Positions 48,349 to 57,945 of a DNA stretch of 64,000 bases are shown here, piece after piece (position 1 is the stretch's first letter; the number at the start of each line of letters is the position of its first letter). Source of the stretch: Anaerolineales bacterium (lineage in GTDB: Bacteria > Chloroflexota > Anaerolineae > 4572-78 > J111); the NCBI GenBank assembly GCA_015075405.1, contig JABTUK010000004.1, positions 1,302,001-1,366,000 of the forward strand, written 5' to 3'. A model generated the notes under the pieces. That model had not been told where the DNA came from. It saw only the letters and a list, made by a program, of their open reading frames with translations, and did not search any database. Made by a program: the position numbers and the translations under genes.

Positions 48349-49710
48349 ATGCATTCCCTCACCTTAAAACTCACCCTGGCTTTCTTTGTTGTCGGCGTTA
48401 TTGGCGCGGTGCTGGTGGCGGTGCTGGTCGGGCTGCGCACCCGTGTGGAATTTGACCGCTTTTTATCCGAACATGACCGGGACATTCTGTTGGAGGCATT
48501 AGAGGATTTTTACGCAACCCACGGAAGCTGGGCCGGAGTCAGCCAGGCCCTCGCCAGCGACCGGCGTCTGGCCTACTACAGTAGTAAAGTTGCTCTGCTT
48601 GACGCCCAACAAATCGTGGTCCTGGGGCATGACAACCTCTCGGTTGGAGAAAAAGTGCCCAACGCCAATTTGAGCGGCAGCGTACCGATCACCGTCAACG
48701 GCCAAACGGCCGGCTTTTTGTTGGTCACGTGGTGGGGTGATTCTTCGACGGGGCCACTCGACCCGCGCGACGCCGAAAGGTCTTTTTTGGAGCAAGTTAA
48801 TTGGGCTGCCACCATCAGCGCCATTCTGGCGGCCCTGATTGCCCTTGTTTTGGGCCTGGCCCTGGCTCGCAATCTCACCCGGCCCCTTCACGAATTGACT
48901 GCGGCGACCAAAGCGATGGCCGGCGGCAAACTCGACCAGCGTGTAGCAGTGCGCTCGCGTGACGAAATTGGGGCTTTGGCCGTCTCGTTTAATCAGATGA
49001 GCGCCGACCTGGCCCGCGCCAGCCAACTTCGCCAACAGATGACCGCCGACCTGGCCCACGATCTACGAACCCCCCTGAGCATCCTGCGCGGCTACACCGA
49101 AGGGTTGAAAGATGAGCGACTCCAAGGTACAGCCGCCATTTACAACCTCATGCACGGTGAAGTTGAGCATTTGCAGCGGTTGGTTGAAGACTTGCGGGTG
49201 CTTTCGCTGGCCGACGCAGGCGAATTGCCCCTCAATCGCCGGGCCGTGGACCCCGCTGCGCTGATCGAGCGGACCGGGCTGGCTTATTTTGTCCAGGCCG
49301 AACAGCAAGGTTTGGCCTTGCGCATAGAAGCCGCCGAAAATTTGCCTTCCATTATGGTTGACACCGACCGCATGACCCAGGTTTTGAACAATCTGGTTTC
49401 GAATGCGCTGCGTCATACCAGCCAGGGCGAAGTGGTGCTGTCCGCGTCTGCCCAAAACCGGCAGGTTTATTTGAAAGTAAGCGATACCGGCAGCGGTATT
49501 GCCCCGGCTGATCTACCCTTTGTATTCGACCGCTTCTACCGGGCTGACAAATCGCGCCAGCGCACCGACGCCAATTCGTCCGGTTTGGGCCTGGCCATTG
49601 CCAAAGCCATCGTCGAGGGGCACGGTGGGACCATTACGGTGGCGTCCGAACCCGGACGCGGCACAAGCTTCACCATTATCCTACCCCCATTTCAGAATGG
49701 AAACTCATAG
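48349..49710 (+). CDS. HAMP-type sensor histidine kinase
   Basis: 453 aa from the ATG at 48349; the frame continues upstream only through repeat sequence. TM1 near residues 8-30, a roughly 110-residue extracytoplasmic domain, TM2, HAMP, dimerisation helix with H box (LAHDLRTPLSIL), N box (QVLNNLVSNALRHT), DTGSGIAP, and GLGLAIAKAIVEGHGG. Partner of the response regulator. Signal unknown; the candidate regulon (YceI, DoxX, thiol protein) suggests envelope or redox stress (inference). Confidence 0.95.
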   Translation: MHSLTLKLTLAFFVVGVIGAVLVAVLVGLRTRVEFDRFLSEHDRDILLEALEDFYATHGSWAGVSQALASDRRLAYYSSKVALLDAQQIVVLGHDNLSVGEKVPNANLSGSVPITVNGQTAGFLLVTWWGDSSTGPLDPRDAERSFLEQVNWAATISAILAALIALVLGLALARNLTRPLHELTAATKAMAGGKLDQRVAVRSRDEIGALAVSFNQMSADLARASQLRQQMTADLAHDLRTPLSILRGYTEGLKDERLQGTAAIYNLMHGEVEHLQRLVEDLRVLSLADAGELPLNRRAVDPAALIERTGLAYFVQAEQQGLALRIEAAENLPSIMVDTDRMTQVLNNLVSNALRHTSQGEVVLSASAQNRQVYLKVSDTGSGIAPADLPFVFDRFYRADKSRQRTDANSSGLGLAIAKAIVEGHGGTITVASEPGRGTSFTIILPPFQNGNS

Positions 49711-49759
49711 GAATTCAGCCCAAGTTCCCAGAAGTTCCCACGAGTTATTTTTGAACGAG

Positions 49760-52700
49760 TCAGCCTTCCGGCTTAATGATTTCAGCCTCAAGCCGGTTGA
49801 CCTCTGCCAGCAGCAGATCATAGCCAGCCTGTTCGACTACAGAGCGGGCGGTGGCAAGATGGGGGCGCGCCTCGGCGGGAGGTAAAAGAGGAATGAGCCA
49901 CAAGCGAATTTGGGTAGCCAGGTGGCGTAGATTTAATTCATCCGCTTGGGTCAGGGCTGAGGAAAGACAGTCAACGGCTAACTCACGCTGACCGCGCTGT
50001 TTGGCCACCAAGCCCAGGTTAGCGGTCAGACCGGCAATGCGTTCCTGGATGGAAAATTGTTGGGCCAGAGAGAGGCCCTCCTTAAAATGTTGTTCGGCGG
50101 CGGCCAGGTCATTTTGGGTCAGGGCAATTTCACCCAGCGTAGACCATAAGTAGGGCAAAAGGGATAGGACGCCTTTTTCTTGAGCCAGCGACAGGCCGCT
50201 GTGGGCATATTCGGCGGCAGCCGGATCACCGAGCAGGTGCAGGTGATAGGCCAGGTTATTATGGAACAGGATGTGTCCTCGCAGCATGGCCTCATCTTCC
50301 AGGCTGCGGGTAATCTCAAGCGCGTCCTGATAGTGTTTGATGGCCGCCGGTAGATCGCCGCGCCGGGCCAGAGCATTCCCTAACTCAAACTTGATTTGGT
50401 ATAAAGCAACCACTCCCTCAGCCGGCTGAGACGCTCCATCGAGTTGGCGGAGCAAAGCCTCAGCTTTTTGGAGGTAAATGATAGCGCCGGCCGGGTCAGC
50501 GCCACTGTTAGAGAGGGCCATGCCGTAGAGATAAGCTGCATTAATGGCGTACTCTGGCCTGTTGGCGGCGCTGATTTCTTTGGCCAGGGCCAACACCTCG
50601 TCGAAACGGGTTTCCAGAACCAACGCCAGGCTCAGGTTCAAGTACAAAACGCCTTCATTGACCTGGCTGTGGCCCATTTTAGCCAGGTCGAGCGCGGCGC
50701 GGAGGACTTCGGCGGCCCGGCTGAACTGACTGGCATGCAAACAAACCTGGCCTAAAGCGGCCAAAATGGGTTGGCGTTGAGCCGGTTCAGCGAACGACTC
50801 AGACAAGGCCAAAGCTTGCTCAAAAAAAGTAACCGCCTCGCTCCAGGCGGCCAAATCAGAGGCCAGTTGTCCGGCGCGAAAAGCGTATTTAGCCGCTCGC
50901 TCCGGGACGCCACCCTCGGCGTAATGTTGGGCCAGCAATCCGGCCACTGAGTCCAGGCGGTGCTGGCTGTAGACAGCCTCCATCGCTTCGGCCACCCGGC
51001 GGTGGAATAGGCGGTGGCGCGGCTCACTGATTTCCTGAAAAGCTACCTCCATGGTCAGGTGATGGTCAAAGCGGTATAACGAGCCGGTCACAGGCTGGAT
51101 GAGGCCCAGGGCTTGCAGCGTGTCCAGGCTGTCCAACACCGCCGCGTCTGACAAGGCAACGGCGTGAGCGACCACTTCAAACTCAAATTCGCGGCCAACG
51201 GCAACCGCCGCGTTCAACACCTGCCAATCGGCTTCGGAAAGTCGGGCCAGCCGGGCCTGGATCAAACTGTAAACCGTCGGCGGCACGATAGGCGCATCGG
51301 GCAGTGTGGCCAGGTTGAGCGTACCATCCGGCAGAAATAAGTTATTCTCGCGGGCGTAACGGTCCAGTTCGGCCAGGATAAAGGGATTGCCTTCCGAACC
51401 TTGGGCCAGCCAGTTGGCCAGGGGGCCGGCCTGGGTAGGGCTAAGCTGGTGGGCCAGGGCGGTAATCTCGGCGGGGGAGAGACGGTTGAGGGGAAGCCGT
51501 TCCAGGCGGCCCTCGCGGGTCAGGGCAGCCAAAAAAGTTGTCAGCGCCGAGCGTGGCTCAGCCGGGCGAGTGGTAGCTACAAAAATGATGGGCGCACTAT
51601 TCTGACCAGCTTTACGAATTAAATAGTTCAGCAGCCCCAGGGTGGAGGAGTCGGCCCAATGCAGGTCGTCCAGAGCCAGCACCAGCGACAGTTGGCGGGC
51701 CAGGGCCAGCACAAATTGGCTCACCCCTTCCCACAGGCGAATCTCATCGGTGGCTTGGGTCACAGCCGCCGGATCGTGACCGGCAGGGGCTAATTCGGGC
51801 AGCAGGCGGGCCGCTTCGGTTTGCCAAACCAGCGGCAGCTTGAGATTAGGGCGCACCGTAGACCAATCACAATGCACTAATGCGCCCCGCAACGCCTCGA
51901 TGATGGGGTGATACGGTAAGGTGGATTCTAGCTCGCGGGCCTGGCCGATCAGAATCAGGGCCGACTTTGGTTGGGTTTGAATAAACTGTTCCATCAAGCG
52001 CGATTTGCCAATGCCTGGCTCGCCTTCAATCAGGACAAGTTTGGAGGCAGCGGCCAGTTCGGCCAGTTTTTGCAGTTCCGCTTCACGCCCCACAAAGGGT
52101 AAAGCCTTAACCGCCGGGGTGAGACGCGGTTTCCCTTTCCCCAGCGTTAAGGGTGAGGGAACCGGCCAGATTTCGGGAGTGAGGGTATCGGTAATGATGG
52201 CGTCATAAATGGCGCGGGTTTCGTCCATGGGTGGGACGCCCATTTCGTCGGCCAGCAGTTGGCGAAAGCTTTCGTAGCGGCGAATAGCTCCGGCCCGGTC
52301 GCCGGCCAGGTAGTGCAAACGCAGGGCCAGGCGCTGCAAGTCCTCCTGCAACGAGTCGAAGGCCAGGGCCTGATCCAGCGTGTCCAGGCCAGCGCGATAA
52401 TCCTGGCGGGCCTCATGCAACTGGCTCAAGCGGGTCAACCCGCCGACAGCCAAACGGCGATAACGCTCCCGCTCAATCATGGCCCAATCGTCAAACTCAG
52501 GCAGGTCGGGCAGGGTAAAGCCGCTCAGAAAATCACCCCGGTAGAAATCAAGCGTTTCTTTCAGCGATTGGAGATCAACAGAAGGGGTTGAGAGCTGAGC
52601 TTCAAACGTGCGCGTGTCAACCCAAACTTCTGGCGCGAGGGCCAGGGTGTCGTCATCTGTTAGCAGCAGCGCGCCGAAGATTTTACGCAGACCGTAAAGG

Positions 52701-52894
52701 GTGGCCCGCAGGTTTTGCTGCGCAGTTGAGCGCTCGTGGTCAGGCCAGAAGAAAGCCAGTAAATGATCCCTCGTGAGAGGAGTCGCGTGAGCAGCTACAT
52801 AATAAATCAGCGCCCGGCTTTTGCGGCGCGTCATTGTCACCGGGCGCTGATCAAAACTAATTTGGGGTGCTCCGAATAGGCGAATGGCTAACAT
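49760..52894 (-). CDS. BTAD-type transcriptional regulator with AAA ATPase and TPR
   Basis: 1044 aa. Winged-helix DNA-binding domain (LLAFFWPDHERSTAQQNLRATLYGLRKIF), BTAD (FDDWAMIERERYRRLA, RAGIRRYESFRQLLADE), AAA (GEPGIGKS at about 290; LVLALDDLHWADSS), and a long TPR-like C-terminus. Same architecture as SARP/AfsR- and MalT-like STAND regulators that switch on ligand plus ATP. Convergent with the kinase gene. Target genes unknown. Confidence 0.9.
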   Translation of the reverse strand: MLAIRLFGAPQISFDQRPVTMTRRKSRALIYYVAAHATPLTRDHLLAFFWPDHERSTAQQNLRATLYGLRKIFGALLLTDDDTLALAPEVWVDTRTFEAQLSTPSVDLQSLKETLDFYRGDFLSGFTLPDLPEFDDWAMIERERYRRLAVGGLTRLSQLHEARQDYRAGLDTLDQALAFDSLQEDLQRLALRLHYLAGDRAGAIRRYESFRQLLADEMGVPPMDETRAIYDAIITDTLTPEIWPVPSPLTLGKGKPRLTPAVKALPFVGREAELQKLAELAAASKLVLIEGEPGIGKSRLMEQFIQTQPKSALILIGQARELESTLPYHPIIEALRGALVHCDWSTVRPNLKLPLVWQTEAARLLPELAPAGHDPAAVTQATDEIRLWEGVSQFVLALARQLSLVLALDDLHWADSSTLGLLNYLIRKAGQNSAPIIFVATTRPAEPRSALTTFLAALTREGRLERLPLNRLSPAEITALAHQLSPTQAGPLANWLAQGSEGNPFILAELDRYARENNLFLPDGTLNLATLPDAPIVPPTVYSLIQARLARLSEADWQVLNAAVAVGREFEFEVVAHAVALSDAAVLDSLDTLQALGLIQPVTGSLYRFDHHLTMEVAFQEISEPRHRLFHRRVAEAMEAVYSQHRLDSVAGLLAQHYAEGGVPERAAKYAFRAGQLASDLAAWSEAVTFFEQALALSESFAEPAQRQPILAALGQVCLHASQFSRAAEVLRAALDLAKMGHSQVNEGVLYLNLSLALVLETRFDEVLALAKEISAANRPEYAINAAYLYGMALSNSGADPAGAIIYLQKAEALLRQLDGASQPAEGVVALYQIKFELGNALARRGDLPAAIKHYQDALEITRSLEDEAMLRGHILFHNNLAYHLHLLGDPAAAEYAHSGLSLAQEKGVLSLLPYLWSTLGEIALTQNDLAAAEQHFKEGLSLAQQFSIQERIAGLTANLGLVAKQRGQRELAVDCLSSALTQADELNLRHLATQIRLWLIPLLPPAEARPHLATARSVVEQAGYDLLLAEVNRLEAEIIKPEG

Positions 52895-52968
52895 ATCCGC
52901 CTATTTTAGCCGTTCCAGTAGCAAAGTGCAATCTTAGGCAATGCCAAGAAAATGAAGCGTCGGTGCTC

Positions 52969-53010
52969 GTGGTGCGTGGTGCGTAGTGCGTGAATTTGCC
53001 ACGCACCACG
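52969..53010. repeat. Word-multimer hairpin (GGTGCGTAGTGCGTG type)
   Basis: CGTGGTGCGTGGTGCGTAGTGCGTG pattern (multimer of GTGCGTG) followed by CACGCACCACG. It ends 12 bp before the ABC permease gene's stop codon. Confidence 0.75.
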
Positions 53011-53021
53011 TATTTGTGTCT

Positions 53022-55436
53022 TCACACGTAGGCCAAACTCTCCCGCACACTGACCTGGGTGGCGTTGCGGGCCGGTAAGATAGAGGCCAGGGCGGAGATG
53101 AGGAGAATAATCACCAGCCAGGTGAGTACGGCGCTAAAATCGTATTGGTAATCCAGGTTAGCATCAAACATAACTTGCCCCAGGGCATTAGCCAGGGAGC
53201 GAGCCACAATAAAGGACAGCGGCACGGCCAGCAGCCAGCTAAACAAGCCCTGCAAAATTCCTTCCAACACAAACATGCCCATAATTGTCCGGGAGCGGGC
53301 TCCAATAGCCCGCATCACCCCAATTTCCCGCGTTCGCTCGACCACGCCGATGGAGAGCGACCCCATCAGGCCAATCCCGCCGACCAGGGCGACGATGATG
53401 GCCAGGGCCAGCAGCATGGTCGTAGTGATGCTGAACTGGCTCTCGGCCTCTTCCCGATCCTGGATCATGGTACTGGCCTCAAAGTTGTTGATTTCCATTT
53501 CCCGATCCTCGAACATATTCTTGAGTTTCAGGAAGGTTGCTTCGATAGTTTCCGGGGTGCGATTGGCGGTGCGCACATGCAGCCGGGTACCTTCGTTGTA
53601 TTGCTTGGTGGCGGCGGCCACGGCTTCTAGCGGGGCGTAAATGGGGGTGACGTCAAAGGGATCGTTAAAAATGAGCCGGTAGATGCCAATAACCTGCCAT
53701 TCGGCATCGCCTAACTCAAACAGGTTCAGGGTCACGGTGTCGCCGACCTGAATGTGGTTATCATCGGCGGTGTCCTTATTGATAACGATCACCCGGCCAT
53801 CGCCCGGCTGAAACCAGCGCCCGGCGATGATGAGGGGTTTGTACATCGCGCTGGCGGCGGGGATGCCGATAATATTTGTGCCAATCCCGGCCTCCTTAAG
53901 GCGCTGCCCCTGCTTCAAAATAGCCGCCGGAGTTTCATACCACAACTCGGCCTCGGCCACTTCGGGCGTTGAGCGCAGCATACTCAGCACCCGATTTTGG
54001 CGCTGCGGGTCATCAAAACCCAGGCGGATATCAAAACGCCGCCGGTTCAGGTCGGTATTCAGGGTGTACATCAGCGAAGCCGACAGACTCATCACAATCA
54101 GGAACATCGTCCCTGCGCCGACCAGAACCAGTTGGGTCAGGGCCAGCCGGCCTTTGCGCCGGAACATATTGCCCAGAGCGATGGCATAGGCTGAGGCGAG
54201 CAGCCGGTTGCCTATCCGCTCCACCGTCCGATCAAGCCAGTTGGAGCCGAAGTCGCCGCCAATCCCGTAGGTGGCGATGGCCGCCCGGACGGTCATGGCT
54301 GCGCCGGTGAGTACCGGCCACAGCGCCGCCAGGGCCGGGATAAGAGTGGCCGCCAGGGCTTGGTAGACAACCGCCCGGCTCGAAACTTGGAAGACCTCGT
54401 AATCAATGTTGAAGAGGTTCAAAAACCATTGAGTGATACTGAAAGCAACCCACGCGCCCAGCGGCAGGGAGATGAGAAAAGCCAGCAAGCCGTAAATCAG
54501 CACCGTGGCCAGATAAATTCTGAGAATCACCCCGGTGCTGCCGCCGATGGCCTTCATCATGCCAATTTGGTTAATTTGTTGGGTGATGAGGGCAGTCATG
54601 GTGTTAGTGACCAGGATGACGCTCATAATCAGCGAGATGACCGCCAAAATTTGCAAGACCAGGGTCAGGCCCTCCACAAAGATACGCCCAAAGTGCTCCT
54701 GCGGGTCCTGATAAAAGGTAAAGGCCACGCCCACCCTCTCTTTGCCCAGGCGTTCTTTTATCTCCGAGGCAATCTCACGGGCCAATTCGGGGCTGTAAGG
54801 TGTGACCCGCACCCTTAGCTGATTAAATTCTCCGGCGGGGATATTGAACCGTTCCAGCCCTTGCGCGTCGGTAAAGAACATGGCGTTCCCGCCAAACTGA
54901 GGCGGCTCGACCAGACCGGAACGGACTTTGCCGGTAATCGGCAGGGCACGGTCGGTTTTGTCCAGTTCAAAAATAACCTCGTCGCCGATGTTGATGCCGA
55001 AAAATTGGCTGGAGAGGCGCTCGATGGCCAGGTTATCTTTCTCCGGCCACGTTCCTTCTTTCAATTGCAGGGTATCGTAGGTTTGCTCCTCGTAATCAGC
55101 GCGCATTTCCAGCAGACCGGCCCGCCATTCACCCGTAGGGTCTGCCTTGAGCTTGTAGCGTATGGTCACGCTGTTCGAGACCGCAATATCCTCCACCCCG
55201 GCGATATTTTTCAGCCGGTCGGCGGTGTTCTGATCAATTCGCTCGGTCAGGGCCATCGTCACGTGCGAGGGCGTGATGGCCTGGTGCGCCTGATCCATGC
55301 CGGACAGCAATTGATCTACCATGCCAAAGACCGCGCCAATGGCAAACACCCCGGCGGCAATACTCAGCACCGCCAGCATGGTGCGAACTTTGTTGTGCCA
55401 CAAATCAAACCAAACTTTGCGCCAGATAACGCTCAT
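53022..55436 (-). CDS. ABC transporter permease with two FtsX/MacB-type units
   Basis: 804 aa. N-terminal TM helix then a periplasmic MacB-type domain, three TM helices (about 270-390), a second anchor (about 450), another periplasmic domain, and a final TM bundle with GIMGSLSIGVVERTREIGVMRAIGA, the FtsX signature. Such proteins drive mechanotransmission for lipoprotein or toxin export with a cytosolic ATPase. No ABC ATPase gene is adjacent or in the window. Good SD (CAGGAG). Confidence 0.9.
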   Translation of the reverse strand: MSVIWRKVWFDLWHNKVRTMLAVLSIAAGVFAIGAVFGMVDQLLSGMDQAHQAITPSHVTMALTERIDQNTADRLKNIAGVEDIAVSNSVTIRYKLKADPTGEWRAGLLEMRADYEEQTYDTLQLKEGTWPEKDNLAIERLSSQFFGINIGDEVIFELDKTDRALPITGKVRSGLVEPPQFGGNAMFFTDAQGLERFNIPAGEFNQLRVRVTPYSPELAREIASEIKERLGKERVGVAFTFYQDPQEHFGRIFVEGLTLVLQILAVISLIMSVILVTNTMTALITQQINQIGMMKAIGGSTGVILRIYLATVLIYGLLAFLISLPLGAWVAFSITQWFLNLFNIDYEVFQVSSRAVVYQALAATLIPALAALWPVLTGAAMTVRAAIATYGIGGDFGSNWLDRTVERIGNRLLASAYAIALGNMFRRKGRLALTQLVLVGAGTMFLIVMSLSASLMYTLNTDLNRRRFDIRLGFDDPQRQNRVLSMLRSTPEVAEAELWYETPAAILKQGQRLKEAGIGTNIIGIPAASAMYKPLIIAGRWFQPGDGRVIVINKDTADDNHIQVGDTVTLNLFELGDAEWQVIGIYRLIFNDPFDVTPIYAPLEAVAAATKQYNEGTRLHVRTANRTPETIEATFLKLKNMFEDREMEINNFEASTMIQDREEAESQFSITTTMLLALAIIVALVGGIGLMGSLSIGVVERTREIGVMRAIGARSRTIMGMFVLEGILQGLFSWLLAVPLSFIVARSLANALGQVMFDANLDYQYDFSAVLTWLVIILLISALASILPARNATQVSVRESLAYV

Positions 55437-55465
55437 GGGTTACTCCTGTAAATAGACGCCGGAGG

Positions 55466-55520
55466 GTGATGCGTGATGCGTGATACGTGAAAACCTCACG
55501 CATCACGCATCACGTATCAC
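55466..55520. repeat. Word-multimer hairpin (GTGATGC type)
   Basis: Left arm repeats GTGATGC three times; right arm CACGCATCACGCATCAC, with a short AAACC loop. It fills the 86-bp gap between the LuxR-type gene and the permease gene. Confidence 0.8.
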
Positions 55521-55522
55521 TT

Positions 55523-55771
55523 TTACCCCAAACCGCCTTCCCAGAATTGGGTAAAGTTAGGCTGAGGGGTAATACCGAGCCGGCGGGCTTGCAAGGCTGC
55601 CTGAGTGCGGTTGCGCACGTTCAGCTTGCCAAAGATGTTGTAAACGTGCCGCTTGACCGTGCTCTCGGTGATATACAAACGCCGGCCAATTTCCCGGTTC
55701 GATGCGCCGGAGGTGAGCCATTGCAGCACTTCCTGTTCGCGTTCACTCAGTGATTCGATATACTTTTCCAT
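55523..55771 (-). CDS. Stand-alone LuxR/GerE-type HTH protein
   Basis: 82 aa consisting almost only of a GerE/LuxR DNA-binding domain (LSEREQEVLQWLTSGASNRE, STVKRHVYNIFGKLNVRNRT). No receiver or ligand domain, as in single-domain regulators. AAGGAG precedes the ATG. Lies 86 bp upstream of the permease gene, so it may regulate it; an 11-bp-phased triple repeat lies in its upstream region (55985-56013). Confidence 0.92.
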   Translation of the reverse strand: MEKYIESLSEREQEVLQWLTSGASNREIGRRLYITESTVKRHVYNIFGKLNVRNRTQAALQARRLGITPQPNFTQFWEGGLG

Positions 55772-55787
55772 CGTTTACTCCTTAAAA

Positions 55788-55825
55788 ATAGTAGACAGCA
55801 GACGGTAGACAGTAGACGGGGAATT
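55788..55825. repeat. TAGACGG-word repeat, partial copy 3
   Basis: TAGTAGACAGCAGACGG and TAGACAGTAGACGGGG match the left part of the repeats at 20368-20460 and 48247-48341, without the GCTACCTT part. Confidence 0.65.
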
Positions 55826-55863
55826 TATCTATCGGACTCCTACATAAGTGATTGTCCAAAAAC

Positions 55864-55920
55864 AAGTTCCCCTAAGTTCCTACGAGTTCCCAAGGAACTT
55901 AAGGGAACTCGTAGGAACTC
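55864..55920. repeat. Word-multimer hairpin (AAGTTCC type)
   Basis: AAGTTCCCCTAAGTTCC and CTACGAGTTCC on the left, GGAACTTAAGGGAACTC and GTAGGAACTC on the right. A single-armed relative (AAGTTCCCAGAAGTTCCC) is at 49719-49740. With the TAGACGG copy and the repeats at 55985 it accounts for the 409-bp gene-free gap 55772-56180; the remaining 56014-56180 shows nothing I can name. Confidence 0.75.
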
Positions 55921-55984
55921 AAAACGGGAGGTAAATTTTAGACGTACACTATAGCTTTGAACTTTGCCCAGCATAACGTTCAAT

Positions 55985-56013
55985 TGTGAACAAGTTGTGA
56001 AGGTGTGGTGAAG
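55985..56013. promoter_or_regulatory. Three GTGAA direct repeats with 11-bp period
   Basis: TGTGAAC, TGTGAAG and GGTGAAG start at 55985, 55996 and 56007. Same spacing and similar word (on the plus strand CGTGAAC) as the boxes upstream of yceI and the CxxC gene, 214 bp before the LuxR-type start. A TATAGT lies 31 bp away on the minus strand (55953-55948). Candidate weaker site for the same regulator. Confidence 0.4.
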
Positions 56014-56180
56014 ATGTTGCAGAGGCCGGTACTCAGGGGAGAAGCAATAACCATTTTGATCTTCCTTTTGCCTTTACGTTTTTGTTCTTTAAAAGTTGCA
56101 GAATTTTGGGATGGCGAAGCCATCTCCACTAAATGAGTGGATTCCATAACTGTTTCTCCGTTTGTCAGGAAGATTGGGAT

Positions 56181-57011
56181 TTATTTGTAGGTTACGGTCA
56201 ACGAACTGGCCTCGCCGCTCAAGACGATGCTGTAGCGATCCGGCGCGCGGTCGAAATCGGGCGTTTGCCAGGCTGATTTGCTGGCGAATTTGCGGCCCGC
56301 GACCTCGGCGGCATTGGTGTTGCCATAGATTTCCACCCGCAGCGGAACCTGCGCCGGACAGCGAAGCTTAACCGAGCTGGCAATGGCGTCGTAATGGATG
56401 GGCACATGCCCCCCCGGCCGATCCAGCGTAAGGACGATGTTGTTCATACTGCCGTGACTCTCCAGTCCAGTAAGCTGCACCTTACCGAGATTGATGATAA
56501 GGTTGGTCATGTGGCTGTGCATCTCTAGCTGCCAGGGAATGGCTGTATTGAGGCTGAACTCTGCCCGTGGATGATCCCCCTGCTGCTGACGCAGCCACTC
56601 ACGCAGCGCGCCCAGTGAAAAGTAGTTGAAGCGGGCCGTGACTGTGTTCTCATCCACCCAAACACTGGGGAAGCTGTAAGTATAGCGGGCTTGGTAAAGG
56701 TCAGCGCCCAGGTTAGCGCTGTTGATAATGAAGTAGGCCGCGAGTGTATCTACAATCAATTTACCTTGCCCGGCTTCACCCAGCGGCGCTGAGGCTGTAT
56801 ATCCTTCGGTTTGGCTCACAGGTTCGCCATCATCGGCCGTCTGTTGAGCCGGTTGGCTTGAGTCCGGCTCAACGCCTGGCAGACCGGTCAACAGCCGTTC
56901 AGCTTCCTCCGGGCTAAGTTCGCCCTGGCGTACTTTGGTTAACAAATCCAGTAATTCTGCATCGCTCAGCCCCTTGCTGCCGGGCGATATTGAATCCATG
57001 ATGTTGCTCAT
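56181..57011 (-). CDS. Protein with N-terminal SPEEAERLL motif and LiaF-like C-terminal domain, paralogue 1
   Basis: 276 aa. Residues about 17-45 carry the short helical motif LLDLLTKVRQGELSPEEAER, followed by a flexible linker. The remainder (about 85-276) is beta-rich with repeated LNTAIPWQLEMHSHMTNLIINLG-type strands, resembling LiaF/toast-rack (putative adhesin) domains. The same short motif is in the DUF2089-like regulator at 58021-58467 and in the neighbour paralogue, which suggests assembly through it. AAGGAG precedes the start. No signal peptide. Confidence 0.65.
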   Translation of the reverse strand: MSNIMDSISPGSKGLSDAELLDLLTKVRQGELSPEEAERLLTGLPGVEPDSSQPAQQTADDGEPVSQTEGYTASAPLGEAGQGKLIVDTLAAYFIINSANLGADLYQARYTYSFPSVWVDENTVTARFNYFSLGALREWLRQQQGDHPRAEFSLNTAIPWQLEMHSHMTNLIINLGKVQLTGLESHGSMNNIVLTLDRPGGHVPIHYDAIASSVKLRCPAQVPLRVEIYGNTNAAEVAGRKFASKSAWQTPDFDRAPDRYSIVLSGEASSLTVTYK

Positions 57012-57030
57012 TGGTGTCTCCTTGAAAATT

Positions 57031-57097
57031 GATGCGATGAGACGTGAGGCGAGGAGGCGACGCGATTATTCGTCTCATCGTATCCTCGCCTCATCGT
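57031..57097. repeat. Word-multimer hairpin (GATGAGGCGAGG type)
   Basis: GATGCGATGAGACGTGAGGC and GAGGAGGCGA pair loosely with CGTCTCATCGTATCCTCGCC and TCATCG. It occupies the gap between the two LiaF-like paralogues. Confidence 0.7.
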
Positions 57098-57120
57098 TGT
57101 AAAAATTCACGTCTAGGTGT

Positions 57121-57927
57121 CTACAAAGTGGCTACCCTGAAATTGTGAGCGCCCCCGTGAACAGTGATGGCGTAATAATCGCTGGCCTCGCGGAAGTTGG
57201 ACGATTCCAGGCTGGTCATACTGCCGACAGCACCCAGAGTCTGGCTGTCGAGGGTTAGATTGGCCGCTCCGCCGTGGACGGTTAAGTGGGCCGCTGTACT
57301 AACTGGGCGTAAAATGATTAAATTGTGGACGCCGCCGTGGCAGTCCACCTTGACGCCCCCGTTCGGTTTCCCCAGCATCAGCTTAACGTCGCTGGCCCCG
57401 CTGTGAATGGTTAGCCTCCGTAGTTTGACTGCGCGCAAATCCAGATAGGATTGGGCCATGCCGCTGTGAATCTCAACTTGCCAGGGAATAGCCGCGTTCA
57501 AAGTCATCTCACTCTGGGGTGGATTGAAGCCATAACGCAGCCAGTTCAAAAGGCCAAAGCCGAAATCCCGATAACGCACTGTTACCGTGCCGCCATTGAC
57601 TCGCACCACCGGGATGTGGCGTTCAAAACGGGCTGTAAAGAGCTGCTCAGGTAGGACTTCGGCTTGCAACGTCAAACCGGCTGCGCCTCGTTCAAAAACC
57701 AGCTTGCCATTAGCGATTTTACCGAGCGGCGCAGAAAAATTTTGCCCCTCAAGGGTCGCTTCTGCCGGCTGCTGTGCCTCGTGTTCGCCCGAAGCTGCGC
57801 CTAACAAAGCTTCGGCCTGGGCTACACTCAGCTCGCCAGATTGCACCCGGCGCAGAATATCCAGCATTTCATCATCCGTCAGCGCAGGAACGTCAAGATT
57901 ATTAATAAGGTTAGTTGAATGGGTCAT
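57121..57927 (-). CDS. Protein with N-terminal SPEEAERLL-like motif and LiaF-like C-terminal domain, paralogue 2
   Basis: 268 aa from the ATG at 57927 (GAGAGG upstream; a TTG at 57942 also opens the frame). Motif MLDILRRVQSGELSVAQAEALL at about 24-45, then a beta-rich region (LNAAIPWQVEIHSGMAQSYLDL, LTVHGGAANLTL, ITVHGGAHNF) like toast-rack adhesin domains with repeated HGG turns. Middle gene of the three-gene unit 58467-56181. It differs from paralogue 1 mostly in the C-terminal HGG turns. Confidence 0.65.
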   Translation of the reverse strand: MTHSTNLINNLDVPALTDDEMLDILRRVQSGELSVAQAEALLGAASGEHEAQQPAEATLEGQNFSAPLGKIANGKLVFERGAAGLTLQAEVLPEQLFTARFERHIPVVRVNGGTVTVRYRDFGFGLLNWLRYGFNPPQSEMTLNAAIPWQVEIHSGMAQSYLDLRAVKLRRLTIHSGASDVKLMLGKPNGGVKVDCHGGVHNLIILRPVSTAAHLTVHGGAANLTLDSQTLGAVGSMTSLESSNFREASDYYAITVHGGAHNFRVATL

Positions 57928-57945
57928 ATTGTATCCTCTCAAAAT

